The notes beneath the pieces were generated by a model. It made no database searches and was not told the DNA's origin. It saw only the letters and a program-made list of their open reading frames with translations. The translations under genes were made by a program, and so were the position numbers. From positions 2,046,001-2,110,000 of the forward strand of contig NZ_LN831302.1 of the NCBI RefSeq assembly GCF_001488575.1: a DNA stretch of 64,000 bases. Direction: 5' to 3'. Shown piece by piece: positions 37,555 to 45,832 of the stretch. Each line of letters begins with the position of its first letter. The first letter of the stretch is position 1. Origin of the DNA: Halobacterium hubeiense (GTDB lineage: Archaea; Halobacteriota; Halobacteria; Halobacteriales; Halobacteriaceae).

Positions 37555-38009
37555 CGGGGGCGCTTGCGCGCGAGGTCGCTGCCGCAGACCGGACAGCGCT
37601 CCTTCGACTCGTCGAACTCCCGGCCGCAGCCCTGACACTGGAAGTTCCAGTTCCGGCGCTCGCTGATGCCTTCCTGCTCGATGACGTCCACGCCGACGCC
37701 GAGTTCGTCCGCCGCATTCTGCACCGCGTAGTCGTCGGTGACGACCGTGCCGTCGAGTTCGTGCGCCGCCGCGAGCAGCCGGAGGTCCGTCTCGGAGAGC
37801 ACGTCGAGGTCGCCGGTCGCGCGCGCGGCCTCGCGAGCCGAAGCGAGCGCCGCGTCGCCCGGCACCTGCACCTGCATCCCGCCGCCCGCCATCGCGTCGT
37901 AGCGGTACGCTGCGGCGTCCTCCAGCTCGTCCCGGACGGCGGGAATCGACGCCGTCTCGCCGTCGGGCTCGTAGTCGTGGATGAACGCGGAGGCGTCTAA
38001 GACCTTCAC
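37551..38009 (-). CDS. nob1: rRNA maturation endonuclease Nob1
   Basis: Nob1 is the PIN-domain nuclease that cuts 20S/pre-16S rRNA at the 3' end of the small subunit RNA. The 152 residues start (GTG) MKVLDASAFIHDYE, the first PIN aspartate (D5), and have the later acidic residues in SETDLRLLAAAHELDG and TDDYAVQNAA. The C-terminus holds a zinc ribbon: CQGC and CPVC (about 126-144). The GTG start overlaps the stop of the PRC-barrel gene by 1 bp, so translation is coupled. Confidence 0.93.
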   Translation of the reverse strand: MKVLDASAFIHDYEPDGETASIPAVRDELEDAAAYRYDAMAGGGMQVQVPGDAALASAREAARATGDLDVLSETDLRLLAAAHELDGTVVTDDYAVQNAADELGVGVDVIEQEGISERRNWNFQCQGCGREFDESKERCPVCGSDLARKRPR

Positions 38010-38251
38010 TATCGCTGGACGACGATGTAGTCCTTGACCGCCTGCACGCGCCCGACGGGCACCCGGTAGTGGCCCTCGCCGTCGGTCGGGAAGTTCACGG
38101 TGACGTTCGAGTCTTCGAGCGGCTCCACGAGGAGGTCTTCGAGCTTCCCGCTCTTGAGGTCCATCGTGATGTTGTACAGCATGCCCAGCTCCGTGCCGTC
38201 CGACCCCATCACGGCTTTCCCGGAGAGGTTCTCTGCGAGGATGTCGGCCAT
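38009..38251 (-). CDS. PRC-barrel domain protein
   Basis: This 80-residue protein is a single PRC-barrel: MADILAENLSGKAVMGSDGTELG, then LYNITMDLKSGKLEDLLVEP and HYRVPVGRVQAVKDYIVVQR. The PRC-barrel is an RNA/protein-contacting fold also found in RimM; in archaea, short PRC proteins are linked to CdpB-type division factors as well as to ribosome assembly. The coupling with nob1 suggests ribosome biogenesis here, but a division role (CdpB-like) remains possible. Promoter: GTTTATGTG (38274-38282 minus strand) 23-31 nt upstream. Confidence 0.85.
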   Translation of the reverse strand: MADILAENLSGKAVMGSDGTELGMLYNITMDLKSGKLEDLLVEPLEDSNVTVNFPTDGEGHYRVPVGRVQAVKDYIVVQR

Positions 38252-38334
38252 ACCCGGGAATCTTGGCTGGTATCCACATAAACCCCGCGGGGTCGTCGGA
38301 CGCGCGACGCACGAGGCCGGCGGCTCGTGACGAT

Positions 38335-38345
38335 GGAATTATACG
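38335..38345 (+). promoter_or_regulatory. TATA element of infB
   Basis: GGAATTATACG should set transcription near 38365-38372, giving a short leader that ends with a Shine-Dalgarno site. Confidence 0.5.
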
Positions 38346-38382
38346 CCGCCGCCCGCTCTGTTCGGTCAACAACCGTTCTCTC

Positions 38383-38388
38383 GGAGGA
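38383..38388 (+). promoter_or_regulatory. Ribosome binding site of infB
   Basis: GGAGGA lies seven bases before the ATG at 38396, one of the few clear Shine-Dalgarno sites in a window dominated by leaderless genes. It fixes the start of infB. Confidence 0.6.
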
Positions 38389-38395
38389 TTCTACT

Positions 38396-40198
38396 ATGTC
38401 CGACGCAGACACCACCGAAGACCCCGGGGAGCTGCGGACGCCCATCGTCGCGGTCCTCGGCCACGTCGACCACGGGAAGACCAGTTTGCTGGACAAGATT
38501 CGCGGCTCCGCCGTCATCGAGGGCGAAGCCGGCGCCATCACCCAGCACATCGGCGCGACAGCCGTGCCGCTGGACGTCGTCAGCGAAGTGGCGGGGAGCC
38601 TCGTCGACCCCACGGAGTTCGACCTCCCGGGCCTGTTGTTCATCGACACGCCCGGCCACCACTCGTTCTCGACGCTGCGCTCGCGCGGGGGTGCGCTCGC
38701 GGACATCGCCATCCTCGTCGTGGACGTCAACGACGGCTTCCAGCCCCAGACGGAGGAAGCCATCCGCATCCTCAAGGACACGGGGACGCCGTTCGTCGTC
38801 GCCGCGAACAAGATCGACACCATCCCGGGCTGGAACCCCACCGAGGACGCCCCGGTCCAGCAGACCTACGACAACCAGTCCGACCGCGTGCGCAGCCAGC
38901 TCGACGAGGCGCTGTACGAGCTCATCGGCGAGCTCTCCGGTGCGGGGTTCTCCTCGGACCTCTACTGGCGCGTGCAGGACTTCCAGTCGAACATCGGCGT
39001 CATCCCGGTCTCGGCGGAGACCGGCGAGGGCGTCCCCGACCTCCTCACCGTGCTGATGGGGCTCGCCCAGCGGTACATGAAGTCCGAGATGGAGGTGAAC
39101 ATCGACGGCCCGGGCGCGGGAACCGTCCTCGAAGTCAAGGACGAGCGCGGGTTCGGGACGACGCTGGACGTGATTCTCTACGACGGCACCATCCGGCAGG
39201 GCGACCAGATTGTCGTCGGCGGCACCAACGAGACCATCGTCACCGAGGTCCGGGCGCTGTTGAAGCCCCGGGAGCTCGCCGAGATTCGCACGGAGAAGCG
39301 CTTCGACGACGTGGAGTCGATGCAGGCGGCGGCCGGCCTCAAGATTGCCGCGCCGGACCTCGACGAGGCGATGGCGGGCGCGCCGGTCCGCGTGGTCGGC
39401 GACCGCGACGTCGAGGCCGTCGTCGAGGAGGTCGAGGCGGAGCTCGCGGAGGTCGCCGTCGAGACCGCCGAGGAGGGCGTCGTCGTGAAAGCCGACACGC
39501 TCGGCAGCCTCGAAGCGCTCGCGAACGCCATGGAGGAAGCCGAGATTCCCGTGATGGCCGCGGAAGTCGGGGACATCGCGCCCCGGGACGTGGCGATGGC
39601 GACCACGGCGGACGACGACAAGCACCGCACCATCCTCGGGTTCAACGTGGACGTGCTCGGTGACGCCGAGCAGAAGGCCGAGGACGAGGACGTCCGCATC
39701 TTCGACAGCGACGTCATCTACCAGCTCGTCGACGACTACGAGGAGTTCGTCGAGGAGCGCGAGCGCGCCCAGCAGGAAGCCATCTTCGAGAACATCGTGC
39801 GGCCCGCGCGCTTCCGCATCCTCCAGGACCACGTGTTCCGGCAGAACGACCCCGCGGTCGTCGGCGTCGAAGTGGTCTCGGGGACGCTGAAGCGCAACAC
39901 GCCGGTCGGGCTCATCGAGGGCAACGAGCTGGAGCGCGTCGGCGTCGTGAAGGGCATCCAAGAGCAGGGCGAGGACGTGGACGAGGCGCGCGCGGGCAAC
40001 CGCGTCAGCGTCTCCATCGACGGCCCGACGGTCGGCCGCGACATCGAGGAGGGCGACGAGCTCTGGGTGGACCTCCCCGAGAAGCACGCGAAGGTGCTCG
40101 AACAGGAACTCTCCGAGGAGATTCCGGCCGACGAGCGCGAAGCGCTGAAGGCGTACCTCGAAATCCAGCGGAAGCGCGACCCCTTCTGGGGCAAGTAG
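38396..40198 (+). CDS. infB: Translation initiation factor IF-2 (aIF5B)
   Basis: aIF5B is the GTPase that joins ribosomal subunits during initiation. It is 600 residues. GTPase motifs G1 GHVDHGKTSLL (about 20-30), G3 DTPGHHSF (about 83-90), G4 ANKIDT (about 139-144) and G5 SAETGEG lie in the first half; later domains II, III and the C-terminal domain end LEIQRKRDPFWGK. It is short at the N-terminus, as archaeal aIF5Bs lack the eukaryotic extension. The RBS and TATA element support the start at ATG 38396. Confidence 0.97.
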   Translation: MSDADTTEDPGELRTPIVAVLGHVDHGKTSLLDKIRGSAVIEGEAGAITQHIGATAVPLDVVSEVAGSLVDPTEFDLPGLLFIDTPGHHSFSTLRSRGGALADIAILVVDVNDGFQPQTEEAIRILKDTGTPFVVAANKIDTIPGWNPTEDAPVQQTYDNQSDRVRSQLDEALYELIGELSGAGFSSDLYWRVQDFQSNIGVIPVSAETGEGVPDLLTVLMGLAQRYMKSEMEVNIDGPGAGTVLEVKDERGFGTTLDVILYDGTIRQGDQIVVGGTNETIVTEVRALLKPRELAEIRTEKRFDDVESMQAAAGLKIAAPDLDEAMAGAPVRVVGDRDVEAVVEEVEAELAEVAVETAEEGVVVKADTLGSLEALANAMEEAEIPVMAAEVGDIAPRDVAMATTADDDKHRTILGFNVDVLGDAEQKAEDEDVRIFDSDVIYQLVDDYEEFVEERERAQQEAIFENIVRPARFRILQDHVFRQNDPAVVGVEVVSGTLKRNTPVGLIEGNELERVGVVKGIQEQGEDVDEARAGNRVSVSIDGPTVGRDIEEGDELWVDLPEKHAKVLEQELSEEIPADEREALKAYLEIQRKRDPFWGK

Positions 40199-40199
40199 C

Positions 40200-40415
40200 T
40201 CAGTTCTTGGCGTCGTCGCGCGCGAGCAACACGACAGCCGCGGCGACGGCGCAGATACCGATACCGAGCGCGGTCGCGCCGGTGACGACCGACAACGGAC
40301 CGGAGAGCGTGAGCGCGGCGAGCACGCCGAACACGGCGGTCAGCGTGACGCCGAACGTGAGTGCGAGCGCGAGCCGCGTTCGGAACGGAGAGTCGGAGGG
40401 CGGACGCTCGGCCAT
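40200..40415 (-). CDS. Small membrane protein
   Basis: The 71-residue protein has two hydrophobic helices (about 13-36 and 42-66) flanked by basic and acidic ends (MAERPPSDSPFRTR... VVLLARDDAKN). The ATG at 40415 is preferred; an adjacent GTG adds one residue. It is convergent with infB, with one base between the stop codons. Function unknown. Confidence 0.65.
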   Translation of the reverse strand: MAERPPSDSPFRTRLALALTFGVTLTAVFGVLAALTLSGPLSVVTGATALGIGICAVAAAVVLLARDDAKN

Positions 40416-40486
40416 CACGCGTTCCGACGACCCGAGAGGAGAAAAGACCCGGGGCGAGTCGCAGCCGCCGCGACGGAGCCGGTGAT

Positions 40487-40858
40487 TCAGCGAGCGGTCT
40501 GCGGGACGTCGTCGCCGAGCGCGTGCTTGACTTGGAGGGCGGCGCTGGCGGCGAGGCCGCGCGCGACCTCCTCGCGGTCGTCGTCCGGGATGAGCTCGTC
40601 GTCGGCGACGCCGTCGAACTCCGGGGTGAACCCGGCGCTGACGGGGTTGCCGGCGGGCGGGCGGACGGCGACGGTGACCTGGACGCCGTTCGAGCCGGAG
40701 CTAATCTCGGAGCCGACGACGTACTCGTCGGGGAGGAAGTCCCGCGTGCGGGCGGTAATCTGGGAGATGCTGTCCTGGAGCGCGCGCCGCTGCGTTCCCG
40801 TGAGCTCGGGGTCGGGTTCCGACGGCTCGGCACCACTGTACGGCGTGTTCCCGTGCAT
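40487..40858 (-). CDS. DUF5811-type conserved haloarchaeal protein
   Basis: The 123-residue soluble protein starts MHGNTPYSGAEPSEPDPELTGTQ and contains DSISQITARTRDFLPDEYVV, GVQVTVAVRPPAGNPVSAGF and ELIPDDDREEVARGLAASAALQVKHALG. Such proteins are widespread in haloarchaea (I recall DUF5811) and have no assigned function. The mix of helices and strands and the lack of membrane segments suggest a small cytoplasmic protein. A TATA-like GACTAAAAGG (about 40889-40898, minus) lies about 36 nt upstream, so a short leader is likely. Confidence 0.72.
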   Translation of the reverse strand: MHGNTPYSGAEPSEPDPELTGTQRRALQDSISQITARTRDFLPDEYVVGSEISSGSNGVQVTVAVRPPAGNPVSAGFTPEFDGVADDELIPDDDREEVARGLAASAALQVKHALGDDVPQTAR

Positions 40859-40926
40859 TCGCTGTTAGTAGGGCACCCCCACGTAAAGTCCTTTTAGTCT
40901 GGGTGGTATTCACACACTCCGACCGC

Positions 40927-41400
40927 TCAAAGAATCGGTTCGCTGTCACCGTACGCGGCGACCACGACCGCCGCCGCGTACTCGCCGGCGTCGGCTTCGG
41001 TGCTAGTCGTGCGGACTGTCGCGTCGTCGAACGACCAGTCGCGGAGGTCCATGCCCGCGTCGATGCCGGCGCGCACCCGGGACTCGACGTCCGCAGCGTC
41101 CGTCTCGTCGGCGACCTCGTAGAACAGGCCCGGCCCCTCGTCGCTCTCCGCCCACGCGAGCGCGGCGCTGACGTGGCGCGGCCCGGCGGCGTTGGCGTGC
41201 GCCTCCACGACCGTCAAGCGGTTCCCGGCGGGGCCGAGGTCCGACGCGGTCCCCACCGCTTCGACGTCGGCGTCCGCGGGAATCACCGACGACACCGTGA
41301 CGAGGTTGTAGTTGTGGACGCCGGCGTCCGCGAGCGCGGCGTCGTACGCCGCCATCTCCGTGGGCGCCGTGCCCGTCCCCCAGACGACTCTGATGGTCAT
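40927..41400 (-). CDS. pdaD: Pyruvoyl-dependent arginine decarboxylase
   Basis: PvlArgDC decarboxylates arginine to agmatine, needed for polyamines and for agmatidine at position 34 of archaeal tRNA-Ile. The 157-residue proenzyme cuts itself at a Ser-Ser pair to make the pyruvoyl cofactor: NLVTVSSVIPA, S37-S38. Typical features: VWGTGTAPTEMAAYD at the N-terminus and PGLFYEV later (about 105-111). ATG 41400 gives the standard N-terminus. Confidence 0.92.
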   Translation of the reverse strand: MTIRVVWGTGTAPTEMAAYDAALADAGVHNYNLVTVSSVIPADADVEAVGTASDLGPAGNRLTVVEAHANAAGPRHVSAALAWAESDEGPGLFYEVADETDAADVESRVRAGIDAGMDLRDWSFDDATVRTTSTEADAGEYAAAVVVAAYGDSEPIL

Positions 41401-41458
41401 ACGAACGCGTCGGGGCGCGCGACACAAGAGCGTTCCAATCCGGAACGGCGAGAGCGGA

Positions 41459-42691
<1,233 letters not shown>

Positions 42692-42731
42692 TCGTTGGTG
42701 GTGGTAGGGGCCGCGCGTAGAAGTTCCTTTG

Positions 42732-42750
42732 GGTAGGCGGAACGCCTACC
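42732..42750. repeat. Perfect 3-nt-loop hairpin between pepF and pan
   Basis: GGTAGGCG-GAA-CGCCTACC is an 8-bp perfect stem with a 3-base loop, in the 110-bp gap between the pepF stop and the pan start. It could be a terminator for pepF or belong to the hairpin family seen at 45.6 kb. Confidence 0.6.
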
Positions 42751-42801
42751 GGCGTTCGGGCGTCTGACGGGAACGGGGAGAACTGACCGTCCGTGGCGCC
42801 C

Positions 42802-44592
42802 TCAGACGAGTTCCTCGGCTTGTTCGAGGCGCTCGTCGTAGACGTCGAGCGCGCGTTCGATGGGCTCGCTCGTGGACATGTCCACGCCCGCGGCCCGCAG
42901 CAGTTCCAGCGGGTACTCGCTGGACCCGCGCTTGAGGAAGTCGAGGTAGCGGTCGGCGGCGGGCTGGCCCTCGTCGAGGATGTCCTGCACGAGTGCGACG
43001 GCCGCCGAGATGCCCGTCGAGTACTGGAAGACGTAGAAGTTGTAGTAGAAGTGCGGGATGCGCATCCACTCGCGGCGGATGTGGTCGTCGACGACGGCGT
43101 TCGCGTAGTAGGCCTCCTTGCGCTCGCCGTACACCTCGTCCACGCGGTCGGGCGTCAGCGCCTCGCCCTCTTCGGCCAGCGAGTGCAGGCGGTGTTCGAC
43201 GTCCGCGAACAGCGTCTGCCGGTACAGCGTCGAGCGGAACCGTTCGAGGTACTCGTTGAGGATGTGCTTGCGGAAGTGGTCGTCCTCGACCGTATCGAGG
43301 AGGTGGTTGACGAGCAGCGCCTCGTTGACCGTGGAGGCGACCTCCGCCACGAAGATTTCGTAGTCCGAGTAGACGTACGGCTGCTGCTCGCTGGTGTACT
43401 GGCTGTGGAGGCTGTGCCCGAGTTCGTGCGCGAGCGTGAACATCGAGGAGATGTCGTCCTGGTAGTTCATCAGGATGAACGGCTGGGTGTCGTAGGTCCC
43501 CCCGGAGTACGCGCCCGAGCGCTTCCCGCGGTTCTCGTAGACGTCAACCCAGCGGGACTCCAGCCCTTCGGCGACGCGGTTCTGGTAGTCCTCGCCGAGC
43601 GGCGCGACCGCCTCCACGACGTGCTCTTTGGCCTCCTCGTAGGTGACTTCGGGGCTCTCTGAGTCCACGATGGGCATGTAGAGGTCCCACATCTGGACCT
43701 CGTCGACGTCGAGCGCCTCGCGCTTGAGGTCGACGTGGCGGTGGAGCTTGTCGAGGTTGTCGTCGACAGTCTCCACGAGGTTGTCGTACACCTCCGTGGG
43801 GATGTTCGCGCCGTCGAGCGCGGCCTCGCGGGCGGTGTCGTAGTTCCGGGCTTCCGCGAGCTTGACGTCCTTCTTCACCTGATTCTTCATCGTCGCGCCG
43901 ATGGTGTTGCGGACGTCGCCGATGGTCTCGAAGAACGACTCGTGGACGGTCTGACGGAACTCCCGGTCGGGCTCCTTGAGGAGCTTCGTGAAGTTCGCCT
44001 GCGAGATTTCGACGGCCTCGCCGTCGGGGTCCTCGACGGTCGGGAACTCCAGGTCCGCGTCCGTCAGCATGCTGTACGCGTCACTGGGCGCGCCGAGCAC
44101 GTCGCCGAGGTCGCTCAGCAGCTCCTCGACCTCCGCCGAGCGCGTGTGCGGCTTCATGCGGAGGACGTCGTCGAAGTAGTGCTCGTAGGTCGCCAGTTCG
44201 GGCTCCTCCTCGACGAGCTCCTGGAGTTCCTCGCGCGTGCAGTCCTGGAGTTCCGGACCGAAGAAGGAGGTCGCGCTGGAGACGTCCGCCATCAGGCTGG
44301 ACGCCCGCGCCCGGAGCGCCTGATACTGCTGGTCGCGGGTGTCCTCGTCGGAGCGCATCCGCGCGTACGCCGACACCTGCTCGGCCTCGCGGTGGATGTC
44401 GTCGCGGAGCTGGAGCGCTTCCAGCAAGGTCTCGCCGGACTCGGTGAGCCGCCCCTCGTAGGCTTCGAGTTCGTCCAGTCGGGACGCGACGTCCTCGTAG
44501 GCCGCTTCCCAGTCGTCGTCGCTGGCGTAGATGCTCTCCAGGTCCCACGTGTGTCGTTCGTCGAGCTCGCTTCGTTCGGGAACGCTACTCAT
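42802..44592 (-). CDS. pepF: Oligoendopeptidase F (M3B metallopeptidase)
   Basis: PepF hydrolyses short peptides (about 7-17 residues) in the cytoplasm, downstream of the proteasome. The 596-residue protein has the M3 zinc motif HELGH in FTLAHELGHSLHS (about residues 385-397) and the usual third ligand region in EIFVAEVASTVNEALL (Glu, about 411-426). The N-terminal helical part (about 1-200) forms the channel lid. pan is the next gene downstream, so protease and peptidase genes are neighbours. Confidence 0.94.
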   Translation of the reverse strand: MSSVPERSELDERHTWDLESIYASDDDWEAAYEDVASRLDELEAYEGRLTESGETLLEALQLRDDIHREAEQVSAYARMRSDEDTRDQQYQALRARASSLMADVSSATSFFGPELQDCTREELQELVEEEPELATYEHYFDDVLRMKPHTRSAEVEELLSDLGDVLGAPSDAYSMLTDADLEFPTVEDPDGEAVEISQANFTKLLKEPDREFRQTVHESFFETIGDVRNTIGATMKNQVKKDVKLAEARNYDTAREAALDGANIPTEVYDNLVETVDDNLDKLHRHVDLKREALDVDEVQMWDLYMPIVDSESPEVTYEEAKEHVVEAVAPLGEDYQNRVAEGLESRWVDVYENRGKRSGAYSGGTYDTQPFILMNYQDDISSMFTLAHELGHSLHSQYTSEQQPYVYSDYEIFVAEVASTVNEALLVNHLLDTVEDDHFRKHILNEYLERFRSTLYRQTLFADVEHRLHSLAEEGEALTPDRVDEVYGERKEAYYANAVVDDHIRREWMRIPHFYYNFYVFQYSTGISAAVALVQDILDEGQPAADRYLDFLKRGSSEYPLELLRAAGVDMSTSEPIERALDVYDERLEQAEELV

Positions 44593-44670
44593 GCCGCATT
44601 CGTTCGGTGCAGACCGGTTAAACGTTGATGAACGACGGGGCGATTGCCGGCGCTCCGGCGCGAAAATAAC

Positions 44671-45576
44671 TCACAGGGAGTCGGCGACGTGACCGGCCGC
44701 CCGCGCTCGCGCACGGCGCTGTTCGCGGAGGTCCGCGAACATCGCCCGGGTCGCGGCCAGCGCGTTCGCCTCGACGGCGAAGTCGAGGTCGTAGTCGACG
44801 TCGTGGAGCACGAGCGAGCCGGGCGGCGCGGGCGTCACGCCCTCCGGCCCCTCGATCGGCTCGGCGGCGAGCAGGCGGTCGATGCGGTCGAAGTTGTCGC
44901 CGCCCGCGACCGCCTGCACGAGCGCGACGACGCGACGCACGAGTTCGCGGCAGAACCCGCTCGCGCGCAGCGTCACCACCAGGAAGTCGCCGTCGCGCTC
45001 GATGCCGCCGGAGAGTTCGCGGACGGTGTTGGCGTCGTCGGGCGTGAGGTTGTGGAAGTCGTGCTCGCCGAGCAGCCGGTCGAGCGCCTCGGCCGCTCGG
45101 TCGTCCGCGTCTCCAGCGTGGCTCGCGGGTCGTTCCTCCCCGTCTTCTCGCGGGCTTCGCCCGCTCGAATGGTCCGAGGGACCCCGTCCCTCGCTACTCG
45201 CTCGTTCCGCGCCCTCGCTACGCTCGGGCGCGAGCCAGAAGTACCGGTACTCCCGCCAGTTCGCGTCGTGGGTCGCGTGGAACTCCGCGGGCGCGTCGGC
45301 GGTCGCCCACGCGCGCAGCGGCCCGGAGAGTTCGCTGTTCAGCCCGGACGGCGTCAGCCACGCGGGCGCGTCGAAGGCGATGGTCTGCGCGCGCGCCGAC
45401 ACGCCGGCGTCGGTCCGGCCGGCAGCCGCGTACCCCGGCGGTTTCTCCCCCTCAAAGGCGTCGAGCCGCCGGAGCGCGCCGAACAGTTCGTCCTCGACGG
45501 TCGTGACGTCGGGCTGGCGCTGGAAGCCGTAGTAGGGGCGGCCGTCGTAGGCGACGCGGAACGCGCGACGGGGCAT
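44671..45576 (-). CDS. truA: tRNA pseudouridine synthase TruA, with an insertion
   Basis: TruA converts uridines 38-40 in the anticodon stem to pseudouridine. The 301-residue protein has the catalytic Asp in AAGRTDAGVSARAQ (about 50-63) and WREYRYFWLAPE (about 105-116), and FCRELVRRVVALVQAV near the end. Between residues about 114 and 156 it holds a low-complexity, charged insert (ERSEGAERASSEGRG... HAGDADD) that is absent from the usual compact enzyme; the DNA of the insert (about 45110-45236) is built from palindromes. The reading frame is open, so the protein is probably made with the insert as a surface loop. Confidence 0.92.
   Translation of the reverse strand: MPRRAFRVAYDGRPYYGFQRQPDVTTVEDELFGALRRLDAFEGEKPPGYAAAGRTDAGVSARAQTIAFDAPAWLTPSGLNSELSGPLRAWATADAPAEFHATHDANWREYRYFWLAPERSEGAERASSEGRGPSDHSSGRSPREDGEERPASHAGDADDRAAEALDRLLGEHDFHNLTPDDANTVRELSGGIERDGDFLVVTLRASGFCRELVRRVVALVQAVAGGDNFDRIDRLLAAEPIEGPEGVTPAPPGSLVLHDVDYDLDFAVEANALAATRAMFADLREQRRARARAAGHVADSL
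45110..45236. repeat. Palindrome-rich insertion inside truA
   Basis: It contains three perfect hairpins: GCGGGC-TTC-GCCCGC (45150-45164), CGAGGGAC-CCC-GTCCCTCG (45175-45193) and CGCGCCC with an 11-base loop and GGGCGCG (45208-45232). The first two have the 3-nt loops of the intergenic family. Length about 126-127 bases, in frame. Confidence 0.6.
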
Positions 45577-45641
45577 AGCAGTACCTCGTAGCCACCCGAC
45601 CGAGTCAGTATCGAAATTGGACGTATCGTGCAGTGGAGCAT

Positions 45642-45666
45642 CCACGAGCGCCGTCGGCGCTCGTGG
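45642..45666. repeat. Perfect hairpin, 11-bp stem, 3-nt loop
   Basis: CCACGAGCGCC-GTC-GGCGCTCGTGG; every base of the stem pairs. Confidence 0.75.
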
Positions 45667-45670
45667 TTCA

Positions 45671-45688
45671 CAGCGCGCTTGCGCGCTG
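45671..45688. repeat. Perfect hairpin, 8-bp arms
   Basis: CAGCGCGC-TT-GCGCGCTG directly follows the previous hairpin by 4 bases. Confidence 0.6.
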
Positions 45689-45733
45689 GCGCCGAACCCA
45701 CCGGAGTTCCCGGGAGCGAAGCGAGCGGGAGCA

Positions 45734-45754
45734 CGGCAGAGCTGTGCTCTGCCG
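45734..45754. repeat. Perfect hairpin, 9-bp stem, 3-nt loop
   Basis: CGGCAGAGC-TGT-GCTCTGCCG. Confidence 0.75.
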
Positions 45755-45782
45755 GAGGTGGGTAACGGCGCTTTTTCCCCAA

Positions 45783-45827
45783 GTTTTTGCGAACGAGGAC
45801 GGCGGAGCCGTCCGAGTGTAGCAAAAA
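45783..45827. terminator. Nested hairpin with T/A flanks
   Basis: The outer arms TTTTTGC (45783-45789) and GCAAAAA (45821-45827) enclose GGACGGC-GGA-GCCGTCC (45797-45813), a 7-bp stem with a 3-base loop. The T-runs either way would act as bidirectional transcription stop signals. It lies just past the hisS stop codon. Confidence 0.55.
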
Positions 45828-45832
45828 GTGGG

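Larger units (their letters stand above)
45577..45832. other. truA-hisS intergenic region packed with hairpins
   Basis: The 256-bp region between the truA start and the hisS stop contains no gene. From 45642 to 45813 it holds four perfect hairpins (separate entries), T-rich runs (45771-45787) and the truA upstream region. The upstream of truA includes GTATCGAAATTGG (45609-45621), a possible TATA region at 33-45 nt. Confidence 0.6.

Noticed and set aside
37390-38009. RHH protein and PIN protein as a VapBC toxin-antitoxin pair
   Set aside because: The PIN protein has the Nob1 zinc ribbon and is coupled to a PRC-barrel gene. The RHH gene is convergent, not in one operon.
45577-45832. Hairpin cluster as a CRISPR array
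   Set aside because: The palindromes differ in sequence and have no regularly spaced identical repeats.
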